The notes: generated by a model from the sequence alone, not told the origin. A stretch of DNA of 64,000 nt from Alteromonas sp. 1_MG-2023 (GCF_030547075.1 NZ_JAUOQH010000007.1:168362-232361), one strand, 5' to 3'; numbered from the stretch's first letter, positions 7,961-17,338 are shown. A program made the numbers and translations.

Positions 7961-10900
7961 ATGCCTATAAAAAACTTAGCAAGTTCGTTTAAGCAACAAC
8001 CTAAATGGCGACGTATTTCCACTTACGTTGTTTTGGCATATTTGTTTTACGCTTTATTGGTTGGTTTGATTACCCCTGCCATTTTAGAATCTAAAGTGCC
8101 AAAGATATTAAGCGAGAAGTTAGGTCGAAATGTAGCGATTGAACATATTCGAATAAACCCATTCTTGCTACGCCTTAGATTATCCGATTTTTCCATTGAA
8201 GAGGCCGATAGCACCGAGCAATTCATCGCCTTTAAATTACTGGAAGTAGATATAGGCTTTTGGCAAACCCTATTCAGTTTTACTCCTACGGTAGAGCATT
8301 TCTACCTTGATGCCCCTTATGCGCACCTTGCAAGAATGTCAGAAAGTGATACTTCGCCAGCATCAGACAAAGATACCACCGTATTCAATTTTTCTGACAT
8401 TATCGACACGCTAGCTAGCGACGAAACACCAGAACCTGAAGCGCAAGAACAGAGCGAAATACCTCATATTCGATTAGGCGAATTTCGCCTGAGCAATGGT
8501 CACATATCAGTGGCCGATAACGTCACCGACACTCATCTTGATTATCCAGAGCTATCCTTAAAGCTAACCAATCTTGATACGTTAGCCAGTTCTTTGAACG
8601 TGGATGAGGCCAATAGCTCAACCGCTGCTGATAATAGCAGCGACGACAAACCCGCTAATTATTATGCGTTCACCTTGAAAACCACTGAAGGTGGCAGCGT
8701 TCACTTCGATGGACAGTTTCAGCTATCCCCCATTGATGTAGCAGGTAGCTTTGAAGTTAGCCAAATTGCATTAGCCCCACTATGGCCATTATCTAACGAT
8801 GTCATTGATGCAAAAATAACAGATGGCGCCTTAAGTTTTTCTCTAAATTATCACTTATCAGAAGTCAGTAATGATTTTCGCTTTCAAGCAAATAACGCAA
8901 ACTTGTCTTTGTCTCAATTTGCTATATCTGACAAAGAAAGTCCCAGAGTTAAGTTTGCTGAATTACGTGTTAATGACATAAACCTAGACACAAAAACACA
9001 GCAAGTTGATGTGGCCAACTTTAGCCTAGAACAACCTTGGTTGAGTGCTAAAATTGATAAAGTAGGTGTAGATTTAGTTTCAATATTTACCCCAAAAGAG
9101 CTTGATGATGACGCCACGCAAGCAGCGTCGAATTCTGTTTCTACAACAGCCCCGTCTTCTGTAACAACAGCTCCGCCCCCAACAACAGGTGTGCCAACGT
9201 CATCAGGTTCTAGTTCTAGCACTGTAGCACCAAATACAGGTAACTCAGCAGAAGATGATAAATCAGATTGGCGAGTGACATTGCAAGGGTTCGCACTAAA
9301 CGACGGCGATATACTCATACAGGAAGGTATGGTTTCTGATGGAGTTAATTGGCGAGTATTCCCGCTAAATTTAACCACGGGCGTAATGGATTCTACACTT
9401 ACTACCCCTATCGATTACGCTATTGACATGAAGCTCGGTGGTAGCCTAGTGCAGTCATCTCCTGCAAACCTATCAGACACTTCATCGATAGCCCCACCCG
9501 CCTCATCAATAAGCAGTAAAGGCATTATTTTGGCTAACGAGCAGTCTGTTTCGGGCACCATTGATATAAGCCAGTTTGGCCTTTCACAACTTCAGCCTTA
9601 TGTAGAGCAGTATTTAAACCTTGCTCTTGAAGATGGAAGTGCAGCCCTTTCAGGTAGTTTCGAAGCGGATAGTGACAGTAAAATAGTATTTGATGGTCAA
9701 GCAAATATAGCTTCACTCACCATTATTGATGGGTTGAAGCAAGAGCCCTTGCTGCAGTGGACCGACTTACAGGCAGAGGGTATTAGCTATAATTCAACCG
9801 CAAGCACACTTTCTTTGCAAAAGATCACCCTAGATAAACCTTACGCTAAGCTTTTAATAGCACAAGATAAGCAAACTAACTTTAGCAATATTGTGGTGGA
9901 ACAAACTGCCTCGACATCTAATACGTCCGAAAGTGCCCAATCTGATGCCGAGCCTGATTCTGATTCTGGCTCGCAAACAGAAGCCCATTCTACTTCAGCC
10001 GAAGAAACGTCTGAGCTTGTTATCCGCATTCAAGAAATAGTCTTTAATGATGGTAGCGCCTACTTTGCTGATAATTCTTTGCGACCACGCTTTGCTTCCG
10101 GTATTGAAAGCCTAAACGGCACTATTACTAAGCTTTCATCCAATGCCGACACTGCCGCTGATGTAGACATAAAAGGTAAAATCGATGGTTACGCGCCAGT
10201 CGCTTTATACGGCTCTGTTAACCCGCTAATAGAAGATATCTTTTTAGACCTCACGTTTACCGTAGAGGGAGCTGAACTAACGTCAGTAAACCCTTATTCT
10301 GGCACTTACATGGGCCACTTTATCGACAAAGGTTTATTGTCTTTAGATATACAGTATTCGCTAGAAAATAATCAATTAGCAGGTAATAACCACGTAGTTA
10401 TCGACCAGCTTACCTTGGGTAGAAAAACGGACTCTGACCAAGCGCTAAGCCTACCGCTTGGGCTGGCCATTGCTTTATTAGAAGACTCGAACGGTGTTAT
10501 CGATCTTGGTCTTGAAGTGTCAGGCGATTTAGATAGCCCCACCTTTGGGTTTGGCTCTATCATATTAAAAGCGATTGGTAACTTGATCACGAAAGCCGTG
10601 ACAGCGCCATTTTCGTTGCTAGCGAACTTAGTCGGTAGCGACGACGATGAGCTCAACGAAGTAGAATTTGCTCATGGCTCATCACAGTTAACTGATGCCG
10701 CATCAAGCAAACTCGCTACCCTTGCCGATGCATTAACAAAACGCCCAGGGCTTCGCGTAAACATTGAAGGCACAGTAGATGAAGTACCTGATGCCTATGA
10801 ACTAGCAGAACAGAAACTGCAACAACAGCTGTTAGCACTTTCTGGCCACGAAACACTACCAGAAGGCTTATCGCCAAGTACCATGCCTGTAAGCGGTCCG

Positions 10901-11317
10901 CTCGCTGACGCATTAAGTGAGTTATTCGTTAGCACCACCGGCAAAACAGTGGAAGAAGAACGCCTAGTGGTAATCGCTAAGTTGCAGCAAAATGAGGCTG
11001 GTGAGGGTACTGATAAAGGTGCAGCTAAACAGGCAGGTGACGATGCTGCAAATAGCGGAACAGCATCCACTCAAGCAGAGCCTGATACAACACAAGTTGA
11101 ACAAGCACTGTATATCGCTATGTACAACCAAGTACGAAGTGGTATTGATATACCGAAGCGAGAGCTTGCCCATTTGGCCGATGCGCGCGCTAAAACCGTA
11201 AAGAACGTTTTGGCAAATGACCTTCAGATTGACGCGAATCGTCTGTTTTTGCTTAACAGTCGTCAACACTTACAACTTAAAAAGAGCGGTGTTGCACTCA
11301 CTCTTGAAGCTAACTAG
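7961..11317 (+). CDS. DUF748 (AsmA-like) large envelope protein
   Basis: 1118 residues. A single TM helix near residues 22-42 is followed by a very long periplasmic part built from DUF748/AsmA-type repeats (IRINPFLLRLRLSDFSIEEADS near the start). Low-complexity Ser/Thr/Ala linkers occur around residues 215-230, 390-430 and 645-690. Near the C-terminus VEFAHGSSQLTDAASSKL resembles the start of an OmpA-like peptidoglycan-binding fold, here apparently diverged. AsmA-like proteins are thought to bridge the periplasm for lipid traffic or to assist outer-membrane assembly; that role is inferred from the family. The preceding terminator suggests its own promoter. It converges on the vWA gene at 11414. 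Confidence 0.8.
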   Translation: MPIKNLASSFKQQPKWRRISTYVVLAYLFYALLVGLITPAILESKVPKILSEKLGRNVAIEHIRINPFLLRLRLSDFSIEEADSTEQFIAFKLLEVDIGFWQTLFSFTPTVEHFYLDAPYAHLARMSESDTSPASDKDTTVFNFSDIIDTLASDETPEPEAQEQSEIPHIRLGEFRLSNGHISVADNVTDTHLDYPELSLKLTNLDTLASSLNVDEANSSTAADNSSDDKPANYYAFTLKTTEGGSVHFDGQFQLSPIDVAGSFEVSQIALAPLWPLSNDVIDAKITDGALSFSLNYHLSEVSNDFRFQANNANLSLSQFAISDKESPRVKFAELRVNDINLDTKTQQVDVANFSLEQPWLSAKIDKVGVDLVSIFTPKELDDDATQAASNSVSTTAPSSVTTAPPPTTGVPTSSGSSSSTVAPNTGNSAEDDKSDWRVTLQGFALNDGDILIQEGMVSDGVNWRVFPLNLTTGVMDSTLTTPIDYAIDMKLGGSLVQSSPANLSDTSSIAPPASSISSKGIILANEQSVSGTIDISQFGLSQLQPYVEQYLNLALEDGSAALSGSFEADSDSKIVFDGQANIASLTIIDGLKQEPLLQWTDLQAEGISYNSTASTLSLQKITLDKPYAKLLIAQDKQTNFSNIVVEQTASTSNTSESAQSDAEPDSDSGSQTEAHSTSAEETSELVIRIQEIVFNDGSAYFADNSLRPRFASGIESLNGTITKLSSNADTAADVDIKGKIDGYAPVALYGSVNPLIEDIFLDLTFTVEGAELTSVNPYSGTYMGHFIDKGLLSLDIQYSLENNQLAGNNHVVIDQLTLGRKTDSDQALSLPLGLAIALLEDSNGVIDLGLEVSGDLDSPTFGFGSIILKAIGNLITKAVTAPFSLLANLVGSDDDELNEVEFAHGSSQLTDAASSKLATLADALTKRPGLRVNIEGTVDEVPDAYELAEQKLQQQLLALSGHETLPEGLSPSTMPVSGPLADALSELFVSTTGKTVEEERLVVIAKLQQNEAGEGTDKGAAKQAGDDAANSGTASTQAEPDTTQVEQALYIAMYNQVRSGIDIPKRELAHLADARAKTVKNVLANDLQIDANRLFLLNSRQHLQLKKSGVALTLEAN

Positions 11318-11401
11318 TCCTTTAGGCAGCTTTTCATATTTTTCGATGCCTGTTGTTACAGATTAGTTATTACAGACTACTTATTACATACAGCTTACTA
11401 G

Positions 11402-11428
11402 TTAGCCGCTTCATTAAGACGCGGCTAA
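11402..11428. terminator. Hairpin between convergent DUF748 and vWA genes
   Basis: TTAGCCGC (11402-11409) pairs with GCGGCTAA (11421-11428) around an 11-nt loop. It overlaps the end of the vWA gene. It has no strong T tract, so it is only a possible terminator. Confidence 0.35.
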
Positions 11429-12379
11429 TACTGCAATAAGTAGCATTGAGAGCATTTCCGAAGGCTCTTCAGAATAATGCCCATTATCCGCACCACCTAT
11501 CTCCGACACAGCCTTAAAGAACGGGATACTGTGCGGTTTAGTTAGCGCAATAATATTGTACGAACTGTCACCCCGTCGAGTCGCGTTCCCCGTGTACATG
11601 GCCATCACGCTTCGCAGTTTGTTGCCTGAGATAAAACTTCTTACGCTGTTTAATATTTCAGCCTCATAATTTTTGCTCACTTGTACTCCCCTACCCGAGT
11701 TAATCAATATATTGGCCTGAGCTTCAGATATTGCATAAATATCAAAACTTCGAGAGCCAATCATTTCATAGGGACCTACATCACCGATAAGTACGTAAGC
11801 TTTGCGCACTTTGTTATTGGGTGGCGTGAACATCGCCATGGCATTCGATACCGCTTCTGGTACATCGGTTTCACCTGGTAAAAGCTCAAGCGCATCTATC
11901 TGCTGAATGAAGCCTGCCCGAGATGCTTTTGTAATAACAACACTTGGCACAGTGACAAACTTGCCATCGCCACCATAGGCCACCACACCAATCTTAAATT
12001 CTCGAGTAACCTTGGGCACTTCAATAGTGAGCCGTTTAATGGCATCTTTTAATCTCTGCAAAGGCACAGCCATCGAACCGCTAATATCAATGGTGATCAC
12101 CAATTCAATGGGGTATTTATTAATGCCTTCTGCAAGTTCTTGCTTAGCTTCTTCTAAGCTTTTTTGCGTAGAAGCTAACTCTTTTTTGGTCTGGGTGGAC
12201 TCGGCTTTAGCCGCATCAAGTTCTTTTTTAATTTCACTTATAGATTCGGGAGAAGAACCCGTGTTGGGGAAAAACGGCAGTGCAATGATGGCTAAAAACA
12301 TAAAAGCGCCCATCGCAGACGCAAAGAGATCAAGTGCAGACATGCTGAATACGTTGACTTCCCTGTTACGTAGTTTCAT
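11414..12379 (-). CDS. vWA-domain protein with TolR/MotB-like N-terminal membrane anchor
   Basis: 321 residues, last gene of the nine-gene FHA/kinase operon. An N-terminal helix (about 18-37) is preceded by SALDLFASAMG with Asp17 at the membrane border, the layout seen in TolR/ExbD/MotB-type partners of proton channels. A short coiled coil (45-85) follows, then a von Willebrand factor A domain with a complete DxSxS metal site (Asp98, Ser100, Ser102) and the downstream GETDVPEA and IGDVG segments. The topology places the vWA domain outside the cytoplasm. The TolQ/MotA-like subunit at 15587-16420 is the obvious partner, suggesting an ion-driven machine in which the vWA domain replaces the usual peptidoglycan-binding domain. 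Function is unknown. Confidence 0.8.
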   Translation of the reverse strand: MKLRNREVNVFSMSALDLFASAMGAFMFLAIIALPFFPNTGSSPESISEIKKELDAAKAESTQTKKELASTQKSLEEAKQELAEGINKYPIELVITIDISGSMAVPLQRLKDAIKRLTIEVPKVTREFKIGVVAYGGDGKFVTVPSVVITKASRAGFIQQIDALELLPGETDVPEAVSNAMAMFTPPNNKVRKAYVLIGDVGPYEMIGSRSFDIYAISEAQANILINSGRGVQVSKNYEAEILNSVRSFISGNKLRSVMAMYTGNATRRGDSSYNIIALTKPHSIPFFKAVSEIGGADNGHYSEEPSEMLSMLLIAVLAAS

Positions 12380-12401
12380 TTGGTTTCACCTGTTCTTTCA
12401 C

Positions 12402-13928
12402 CTAAGACGGTAAAAAATGGACAGAAAAAGTCACCGTACCTATTCGAAGGGTATCGCCGTTTTCTAGTTCGGCCTTCGTATTTGGCGCTAAGTTTTTATC
12501 ATTGATGGCAGTCCCATTTACGCTGCCTAAATCTTCAATCATTACCTTATTGTCTATCAAAATAACGTTTAAATGCTCTCGTGAAACACCCGGCACATTA
12601 ATAACGTAGTTGGCTTTTTGTGCTGAACGGCCTATTAATATGCCGCCTTCGGTTCTTGCCAAAGTAGACCCAATCACTTTAATACGATGTTCACCACCCT
12701 CTTCATCTTTGCCATCTAGAATAATGTCGTCGAACGTAGCCGATGCCATACTGAGCGCTTCTTGTGCCGATGCCACTTTGGCTTTCTCTGCCGATAGTTG
12801 TTGCTTGTTTTCCGAGGCCTCTTGCTCGACTTCAAGCAGTTTTTTTCTACGGCGGCTTAAAACAATAAGCACCACAATCAGCACTAAAATGATTGGAGTA
12901 GCATAGTAAATGAGTTTTTGTTGCTCACTTTTCTTTTCTTCTTCGAACTCCTGCTCTTTTTGTTTACTCTTTGCTTCGGTTTCTTTTACTTTTTCTTCTT
13001 GTTCTTTAATTGCTTTTTCAGCATCTTCCAGCTTTTTCTGTTGCTCAATAGTCTGTTGTCTGGCTTCTTCCAGTGCCTCTTCGGCCTTTTGTCGTTCTGC
13101 ATCTTGGCGGGTCGTATCAGCTTTAGCTTCTTCTAGCGCTTTTTTCTTTGCTTCCGCTTCCTTCTTTAACTTTTCAAGCTCTTCTTCCACCGCCTTGCGC
13201 TCAGCTTCTTGCTTCTCAAGTGTTGCTTGCTGCTTTTTCTTTTCTTCTTCTAACGCGGCCAGCTGGTCAGCTTCAGACAAACAGCTATTTTCTGATTCGG
13301 TGAAATCTATGTTGTGCTTAGAAAGGAACGCTTTTAGGGTTGTTAAGTTGGTTGCGGCTGAAAATGATGAAGATATTTTAAGGCGCTTGTCGAATACCCC
13401 TTTGGTATCGTTAACACTCACGCCTAATAGCTCTTGGCAATTGTTCACTAGCGGCGCACCGAACTCGCCTTCAGTTGATAATGCCGTATGCTGCCAGCGC
13501 TGTTCAGGGTGGCTTTTATCTACAGGAAGTATGGAGTGAAGAGTACCTGCCGTAGAGAGTCCATTTAGCTTTACCAAATAGATTTTGCTACCAATGGCTG
13601 TATTTTCTTTCGCCACCAACACAGGGGTACCCGATAGTCCATTCACATGCAGAATCGCTAAGTCTAAGCTTTCATCTTTTGCTGATAGGTCAGCTATCAA
13701 CTTTGCCTTGCTGGTAGGGTCGGTGACGACGTACTGATTGCCTTGCGCCAGCAGTTTTTGGTTGATAATGATGGTTTCGTTTGCAACCAGCGTAGCAATG
13801 CCTGTTTGCTCAACTTTTCCATCATCAAGCACCTCTATAGGAACGGTAGTAAAGGCATAGGATGGCAAAGTAAAAAGTACCCAAAGTGTAATAAACATCC
13901 CTACTCTATACACAAGCGTATTCCTCAA
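12402..13928 (-). CDS. Trypsin-like pseudoprotease - coiled coil - TM - FHA protein
   Basis: 508 residues. A signal peptide (to about residue 25) leads a periplasmic domain of about 190 residues resembling a DegP-type trypsin fold: DLAILHV keeps the catalytic-Asp position (Asp89), TEGEFGAPLVN (152-162) aligns with GNSGGPLVN but has Phe156 for the catalytic Ser, and IINQKLL has Lys58 where TNAHVV has His. It is therefore probably catalytically dead. A charged coiled coil (220-340), a TM helix (about 340-358), a second short coiled coil and a C-terminal cytoplasmic FHA domain (430-500; GRS, SREH, VNGT) follow. It would sense or bind something in the periplasm and present a phosphothreonine-binding domain inside. 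Gene spacing is 21-22 nt on each side. Confidence 0.8.
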   Translation of the reverse strand: MRNTLVYRVGMFITLWVLFTLPSYAFTTVPIEVLDDGKVEQTGIATLVANETIIINQKLLAQGNQYVVTDPTSKAKLIADLSAKDESLDLAILHVNGLSGTPVLVAKENTAIGSKIYLVKLNGLSTAGTLHSILPVDKSHPEQRWQHTALSTEGEFGAPLVNNCQELLGVSVNDTKGVFDKRLKISSSFSAATNLTTLKAFLSKHNIDFTESENSCLSEADQLAALEEEKKKQQATLEKQEAERKAVEEELEKLKKEAEAKKKALEEAKADTTRQDAERQKAEEALEEARQQTIEQQKKLEDAEKAIKEQEEKVKETEAKSKQKEQEFEEEKKSEQQKLIYYATPIILVLIVVLIVLSRRRKKLLEVEQEASENKQQLSAEKAKVASAQEALSMASATFDDIILDGKDEEGGEHRIKVIGSTLARTEGGILIGRSAQKANYVINVPGVSREHLNVILIDNKVMIEDLGSVNGTAINDKNLAPNTKAELENGDTLRIGTVTFSVHFLPS

Positions 13929-13949
13929 ATTATCTATCAGTTGATTTAG

Positions 13950-14768
13950 TTAATGGGTAGATGGCTCTTCTAGTGTTTCACCTGCTTCCGGCTGCACCGT
14001 AGCGGGCTCATTTACCACAGGTTCTTTTACCTGCATGACAATAAGCGTCGCGTTATCTTGCTTGGGTCGCTCTTGTGCTTTAACCGCATTTAACAGTGCC
14101 ATTGTTAGCTCAGCACTATCATTTGAAGACTGTTGGCATACCCCAATAATGGTTTCATCACTACAACTTTCCACCCCATCACTAGCCAAAATAAGCAAAT
14201 CATTTGGTTTAAGCTCTCTGGAATCGTCCGGCGCATCAACCCGTTCAATATTTTCGCCCATTACTGCTTCGAGTAATTGAGAGCGAACCGGTGATGTCCT
14301 TGCTTCCTCGCTTGATATTTCGCCTAATTCCACTTTTCTAGCCAAGACTTCCGACATAGAATGGTTTTCGTTAAGTCGCACCAACGTATTGTTACGCAGT
14401 AACCACATTGGGCTGTCTCCTACACTTAACCACTGTAGATGTAAGCCATCAAAAACTGCCGCTATTAACGTGGTTCCCATACCTGATAACTCAGGGTTTT
14501 CTTTTACCTGATGATAAATAGCAAGGTTGGCCGCATCTAACGCGTTAATTAAACGCTGCTTAATATCCTGTTCATCGCTTTTAATAAATTGCTGTTTGAA
14601 TGTATCGATAACCAAGTTGCTGGCGATATCTCCCCCAACATGCCCCCCCATCCCATCAGCTAACAGCAACAACCGGAAACCGTTAGGCCAAGTTACTACT
14701 GAGGCACTGTCTTGTTGGCTTTTTCGCGCACCAATTATTTGAGACCACGCCACCTGAACCGAATACAT
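13950..14768 (-). CDS. PP2C-family Ser/Thr phosphatase
   Basis: 272 residues from the ATG at 14768, which lies 2 nt after the preceding stop codon; an in-frame ATG at 14795 lies inside the previous gene and is less likely. PPM/PP2C motifs are present: ARKSQQDS near the start, ADGMGGHVGG, SDGVES and DNATLIV, giving the metal-binding aspartates. It is soluble, with no TM segment, and a short acidic tail follows the domain. It probably reverses phosphorylation by the kinase at the head of the operon, as PppA or PstP do for their kinases. A second PP2C protein lies in the divergent operon. Confidence 0.92.
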   Translation of the reverse strand: MYSVQVAWSQIIGARKSQQDSASVVTWPNGFRLLLLADGMGGHVGGDIASNLVIDTFKQQFIKSDEQDIKQRLINALDAANLAIYHQVKENPELSGMGTTLIAAVFDGLHLQWLSVGDSPMWLLRNNTLVRLNENHSMSEVLARKVELGEISSEEARTSPVRSQLLEAVMGENIERVDAPDDSRELKPNDLLILASDGVESCSDETIIGVCQQSSNDSAELTMALLNAVKAQERPKQDNATLIVMQVKEPVVNEPATVQPEAGETLEEPSTH

Positions 14769-14770
14769 GA

Positions 14771-15577
14771 TTAATCCTCTTCCATACTTTCCCAAGTGAA
14801 GTTTTCACCACACAAAGGCACAAACCTCAGTGTGGTTTCACCAATAGAAATATGACTAAAAGCAGGTAATATCATGGGCTGCAGTACGGGCGCAGGCTGG
14901 TTATCTAAATAGGTCATATTGGTACCTGAGCCCGGCTGAATATAGAACTGATTACCCCTAGGATCGTAAGAGATAGTGGCATGATTAGCCCTTGATACTT
15001 GCCCATCACCAAAATCAACACTGACTCTTTCAGATGCACTTCGCCCAATACTATTTTGACCAAAGCCCAATTTTAAAAAGTGCCCTTTTCCTGGCCCTTT
15101 TACCACTACTAGCCAACCAGAGATAGGGTCTTGCATAGGATCAGGCATAGAATGTGGTGACTGCGCAGCGCTTTCAGTCGTATTGACTGGCGGCGCACTA
15201 GGTCTTCTATTTCCCCCTACCACAGTGGGTAGTGCATCGATATCATCGTGTTCTGATATTCCAGAGTTTTCTCTAATATCAACGGACTCAGCAGGTGTTG
15301 TTGATTGTTGTCGTTTTGCTGGGGTCGTTGAAGGTTCATCAAATATTAAACCCGAATTTGCAGGCCTTGATGGGTTGGTGCTGGAGGGCACAGTATTAAC
15401 GGGGGTAGCATTAGAGGGTGTGGTCACTGTTGGCCCGTCATTAGCGGTATTGCTACCTATACCACTCGCACGAGTTTCAGGTTCGGTTGGAGCTGTACCT
15501 CCAGACGCTTTACCCTCAGGAGCTATGACTGAAGGCATATCAACTGGAACGCCATCAGGGCCTCGTTTAATCGCCAT
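14771..15577 (-). CDS. FHA-domain protein with long disordered N-terminus
   Basis: 268 residues. The first 150 are Pro/Ser/Thr rich and disordered and contain many threonines, a likely phosphorylation region. An FHA domain occupies about 153-255 with SIGRS (176-180), VSRANH (194-199) and GSGTN (217-220), matching the conserved Gly-Arg, Ser-x-x-His and Asn positions. No TM segment or signal is present. It is probably a cytoplasmic phosphothreonine-binding adaptor for kinase targets in this operon. It starts 9 nt after the TolQ/MotA-like gene stops and abuts the PP2C gene. Confidence 0.85.
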   Translation of the reverse strand: MAIKRGPDGVPVDMPSVIAPEGKASGGTAPTEPETRASGIGSNTANDGPTVTTPSNATPVNTVPSSTNPSRPANSGLIFDEPSTTPAKRQQSTTPAESVDIRENSGISEHDDIDALPTVVGGNRRPSAPPVNTTESAAQSPHSMPDPMQDPISGWLVVVKGPGKGHFLKLGFGQNSIGRSASERVSVDFGDGQVSRANHATISYDPRGNQFYIQPGSGTNMTYLDNQPAPVLQPMILPAFSHISIGETTLRFVPLCGENFTWESMEED

Positions 15578-15586
15578 GGTGCACCT

Positions 15587-16420
15587 CTATTTGTTTTCGT
15601 AAAGTCTATTAATTAAATTATCCATACAATATTGACCGGCACTATTAAGTGCCATTTCTTCTCTGGCCTGCACTATATGCAGTAAAAAAACCAATACCGC
15701 TGACATGATCAGCGCCACTAACGTGGTGTTGAATGCTAAACCTAAATCTGTGGTGAGTAGCCCTAGCCACTCTCGAATAGCATCTGTGTCTGATACATCG
15801 GGCATGTCTGCCGCCGACGATAAGGCTAATGCGATACCCACCACCGTACCGATAAATCCCAGCGTAGGTATTAACCACACAAGGTATCGCAACATATTAA
15901 ATTTGAGCTCTATTTCATGCTGCATTAACTCAAGGCTGGAATTCATTAAGGAGTTGGCTTGGTCGGCTGAATTACTGCCTTGGAATTGCAGGATCACCCG
16001 TTTGGTAAGCCGTTGAATAAAGAAGTGTTGAGCAACTTTTCGCTCGCATATACCAGTATAAATAGGTACGAGGTCTTTCGCCCTCAGCATAACGTCATCT
16101 TCTTCAGGCAAAATATAAAGCTTAAGCTGCTCTAACTCTTTGGCTGAACGATTGTGCCTAACCCACATTTCGCCTAGCCCTATAAAGAACATGAGCCACA
16201 TGAGGTTTTGTAAGGTAGCGGGAAACATACCACTACTGCGATCGAACAATACATCGCCCACGTTTATTTGACCGGTTTTGGTTTCGCTGACAGGGAGTAT
16301 TAATGCAAATACTCCAACCACAAATATGGTGATAAATATGGCGACTAAAGCCACAATAACCCGATATTTCTGCTCGTCTGATTCCAATAAATTCATAACG
16401 TTTACCAATCCATGCTTCAT
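15587..16420 (-). CDS. TolQ/ExbB/MotA-like proton-channel subunit
   Basis: 277 residues with about four TM helices (near 21-43, 68-86, 180-200, 228-250). The family core is plain: IPTLGFIGTVVGIA (184-197, Pro185) and LGLAFNTTLVAL (226-237), with a cytoplasmic segment between helices 2 and 3. Family members form pentameric stators using proton motive force with a TolR/ExbD/MotB partner. The only candidate partner in the operon is the vWA protein with an N-terminal Asp-bearing helix (11414-12379). Flanked at 9 nt by FHA genes on both sides, it appears to be a phosphorylation-linked variant of such a motor. There is no TonB, OmpA or flagellar context here. Confidence 0.88.
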   Translation of the reverse strand: MKHGLVNVMNLLESDEQKYRVIVALVAIFITIFVVGVFALILPVSETKTGQINVGDVLFDRSSGMFPATLQNLMWLMFFIGLGEMWVRHNRSAKELEQLKLYILPEEDDVMLRAKDLVPIYTGICERKVAQHFFIQRLTKRVILQFQGSNSADQANSLMNSSLELMQHEIELKFNMLRYLVWLIPTLGFIGTVVGIALALSSAADMPDVSDTDAIREWLGLLTTDLGLAFNTTLVALIMSAVLVFLLHIVQAREEMALNSAGQYCMDNLINRLYENK

Positions 16421-16429
16421 GTTAGCTAT

Positions 16430-16798
16430 TTACGAGGACGATTCAATTTCACCCGTAGCAGTGTTGCGAATAGGCTTAAATGACATAGGCTCGACATCTT
16501 CATTCACTTCTTTTTGCTTTGAAAAGCCAGCCACTGCGGGCGAATTTATAATGCTACTGAGCTTAATTTTTTTCGTTCCCAATACGAGGGAATCGGCTTC
16601 GTCTATGTAGCCTTGCTTAAGCGGCTTCCACTCGCCGTTTTTTTTAAAAAAAGTGCCGTGGGTAGACCCATGATCTGCACAAAAATAACGCCCACCACTA
16701 GTCATAGTAATTTCCATGTGAATGCGAGAGATACTTGGGTCGCTTACACAGATGTCAGCTTGACTCGACCTGCCTACGGTATAGGTTGCAAACGCCAT
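16430..16798 (-). CDS. Small FHA-domain protein
   Basis: 122 residues from the ATG at 16798. This start is chosen because it follows the previous stop by 1 nt and has GGAAG at the right distance; an upstream in-frame ATG at 16837 lies within the previous gene. Almost all of the protein is one FHA domain (TVGRSSQ, SISRIHM, GSTHGT), followed by a 35-residue tail. No signal or TM is present. Probably a cytoplasmic phosphothreonine reader linking the kinase to the neighbouring channel subunit, whose gene starts 9 nt further on. Confidence 0.88.
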   Translation of the reverse strand: MAFATYTVGRSSQADICVSDPSISRIHMEITMTSGGRYFCADHGSTHGTFFKKNGEWKPLKQGYIDEADSLVLGTKKIKLSSIINSPAVAGFSKQKEVNEDVEPMSFKPIRNTATGEIESSS

Positions 16799-16799
16799 A

Positions 16800-17327
16800 T
16801 TATTCTTCCAATGAGTAGCGGGTTCGCATGGCCACAATGTCTTTTATACCTGTAGATACAATACCCACCTGCTTTTCCACACTGTCTACTTGTGAGTCTA
16901 ATTGCTTTAAATCGTTAACCAGTTCACCTTGGCTACCTTTTTTCTCGCGAAGCTGCGCATTTTTATTTTCAATGAGCTGAGCACTGTCTTTGTTCTGTTG
17001 ATCAAGTGCTAGGGTTTGCTGTTCAACTTGTGCTATTTCCTGTTTTAAATCGGCAAGCTGCTGCTCGGTGAGTTCATAGGTAGATAACTCTTTTTTAACC
17101 AAAAAAAGCTGACTTTTATAATAATCAACTTCTTCATCTACCCCTTTCACTCGGCTGTTTAAGGCATCCAGTTTTTCCTGCATACTCGCAATGGTTTTTT
17201 CATCGAGCCCGCTAACACTTGCCCAAATTCGATCCGCCGTGCTCTGTTCTCTAGGATCAGCAGATACTGCACAGCCCACCACCATTACACTTAACATTAC
17301 CGCAGCTACTTTATTAAAAGGGTTCAT
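16800..17327 (-). CDS. Coiled-coil lipoprotein
   Basis: 175 residues with an N-terminal lipoprotein signal (lipobox VVGC, Cys19). The remainder is almost entirely helical coiled coil rich in Gln, Lys, Glu and Leu (residues 45-160). No enzymatic motif. It follows the glycine-zipper lipoprotein by 11 nt and may be a structural spacer or partner for it in the periplasm. No family recognised. Confidence 0.7.
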   Translation of the reverse strand: MNPFNKVAAVMLSVMVVGCAVSADPREQSTADRIWASVSGLDEKTIASMQEKLDALNSRVKGVDEEVDYYKSQLFLVKKELSTYELTEQQLADLKQEIAQVEQQTLALDQQNKDSAQLIENKNAQLREKKGSQGELVNDLKQLDSQVDSVEKQVGIVSTGIKDIVAMRTRYSLEE

Positions 17328-17338
17328 TTCTAAGCTCC

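Noticed and set aside
8914..9378. 154-residue ORF on the minus strand
   Set aside because: It is antisense to the DUF748 gene, has no RBS, and its composition follows from the Ser/Thr linker on the other strand.
12910..13539. 209-residue Ser/Cys/Phe-rich ORF on the plus strand
   Set aside because: It is antisense to the charged coiled coil of the pseudoprotease-FHA gene; its odd composition mirrors the Glu/Lys/Ala codons of that gene.
11414..16420. Zorya-type anti-phage system, suggested by a MotA-like and MotB-like pair
   Set aside because: The partner has a vWA domain, not the OmpA-like domain of ZorB, and no ZorC/ZorD/ZorE helicase or nuclease genes are adjacent.
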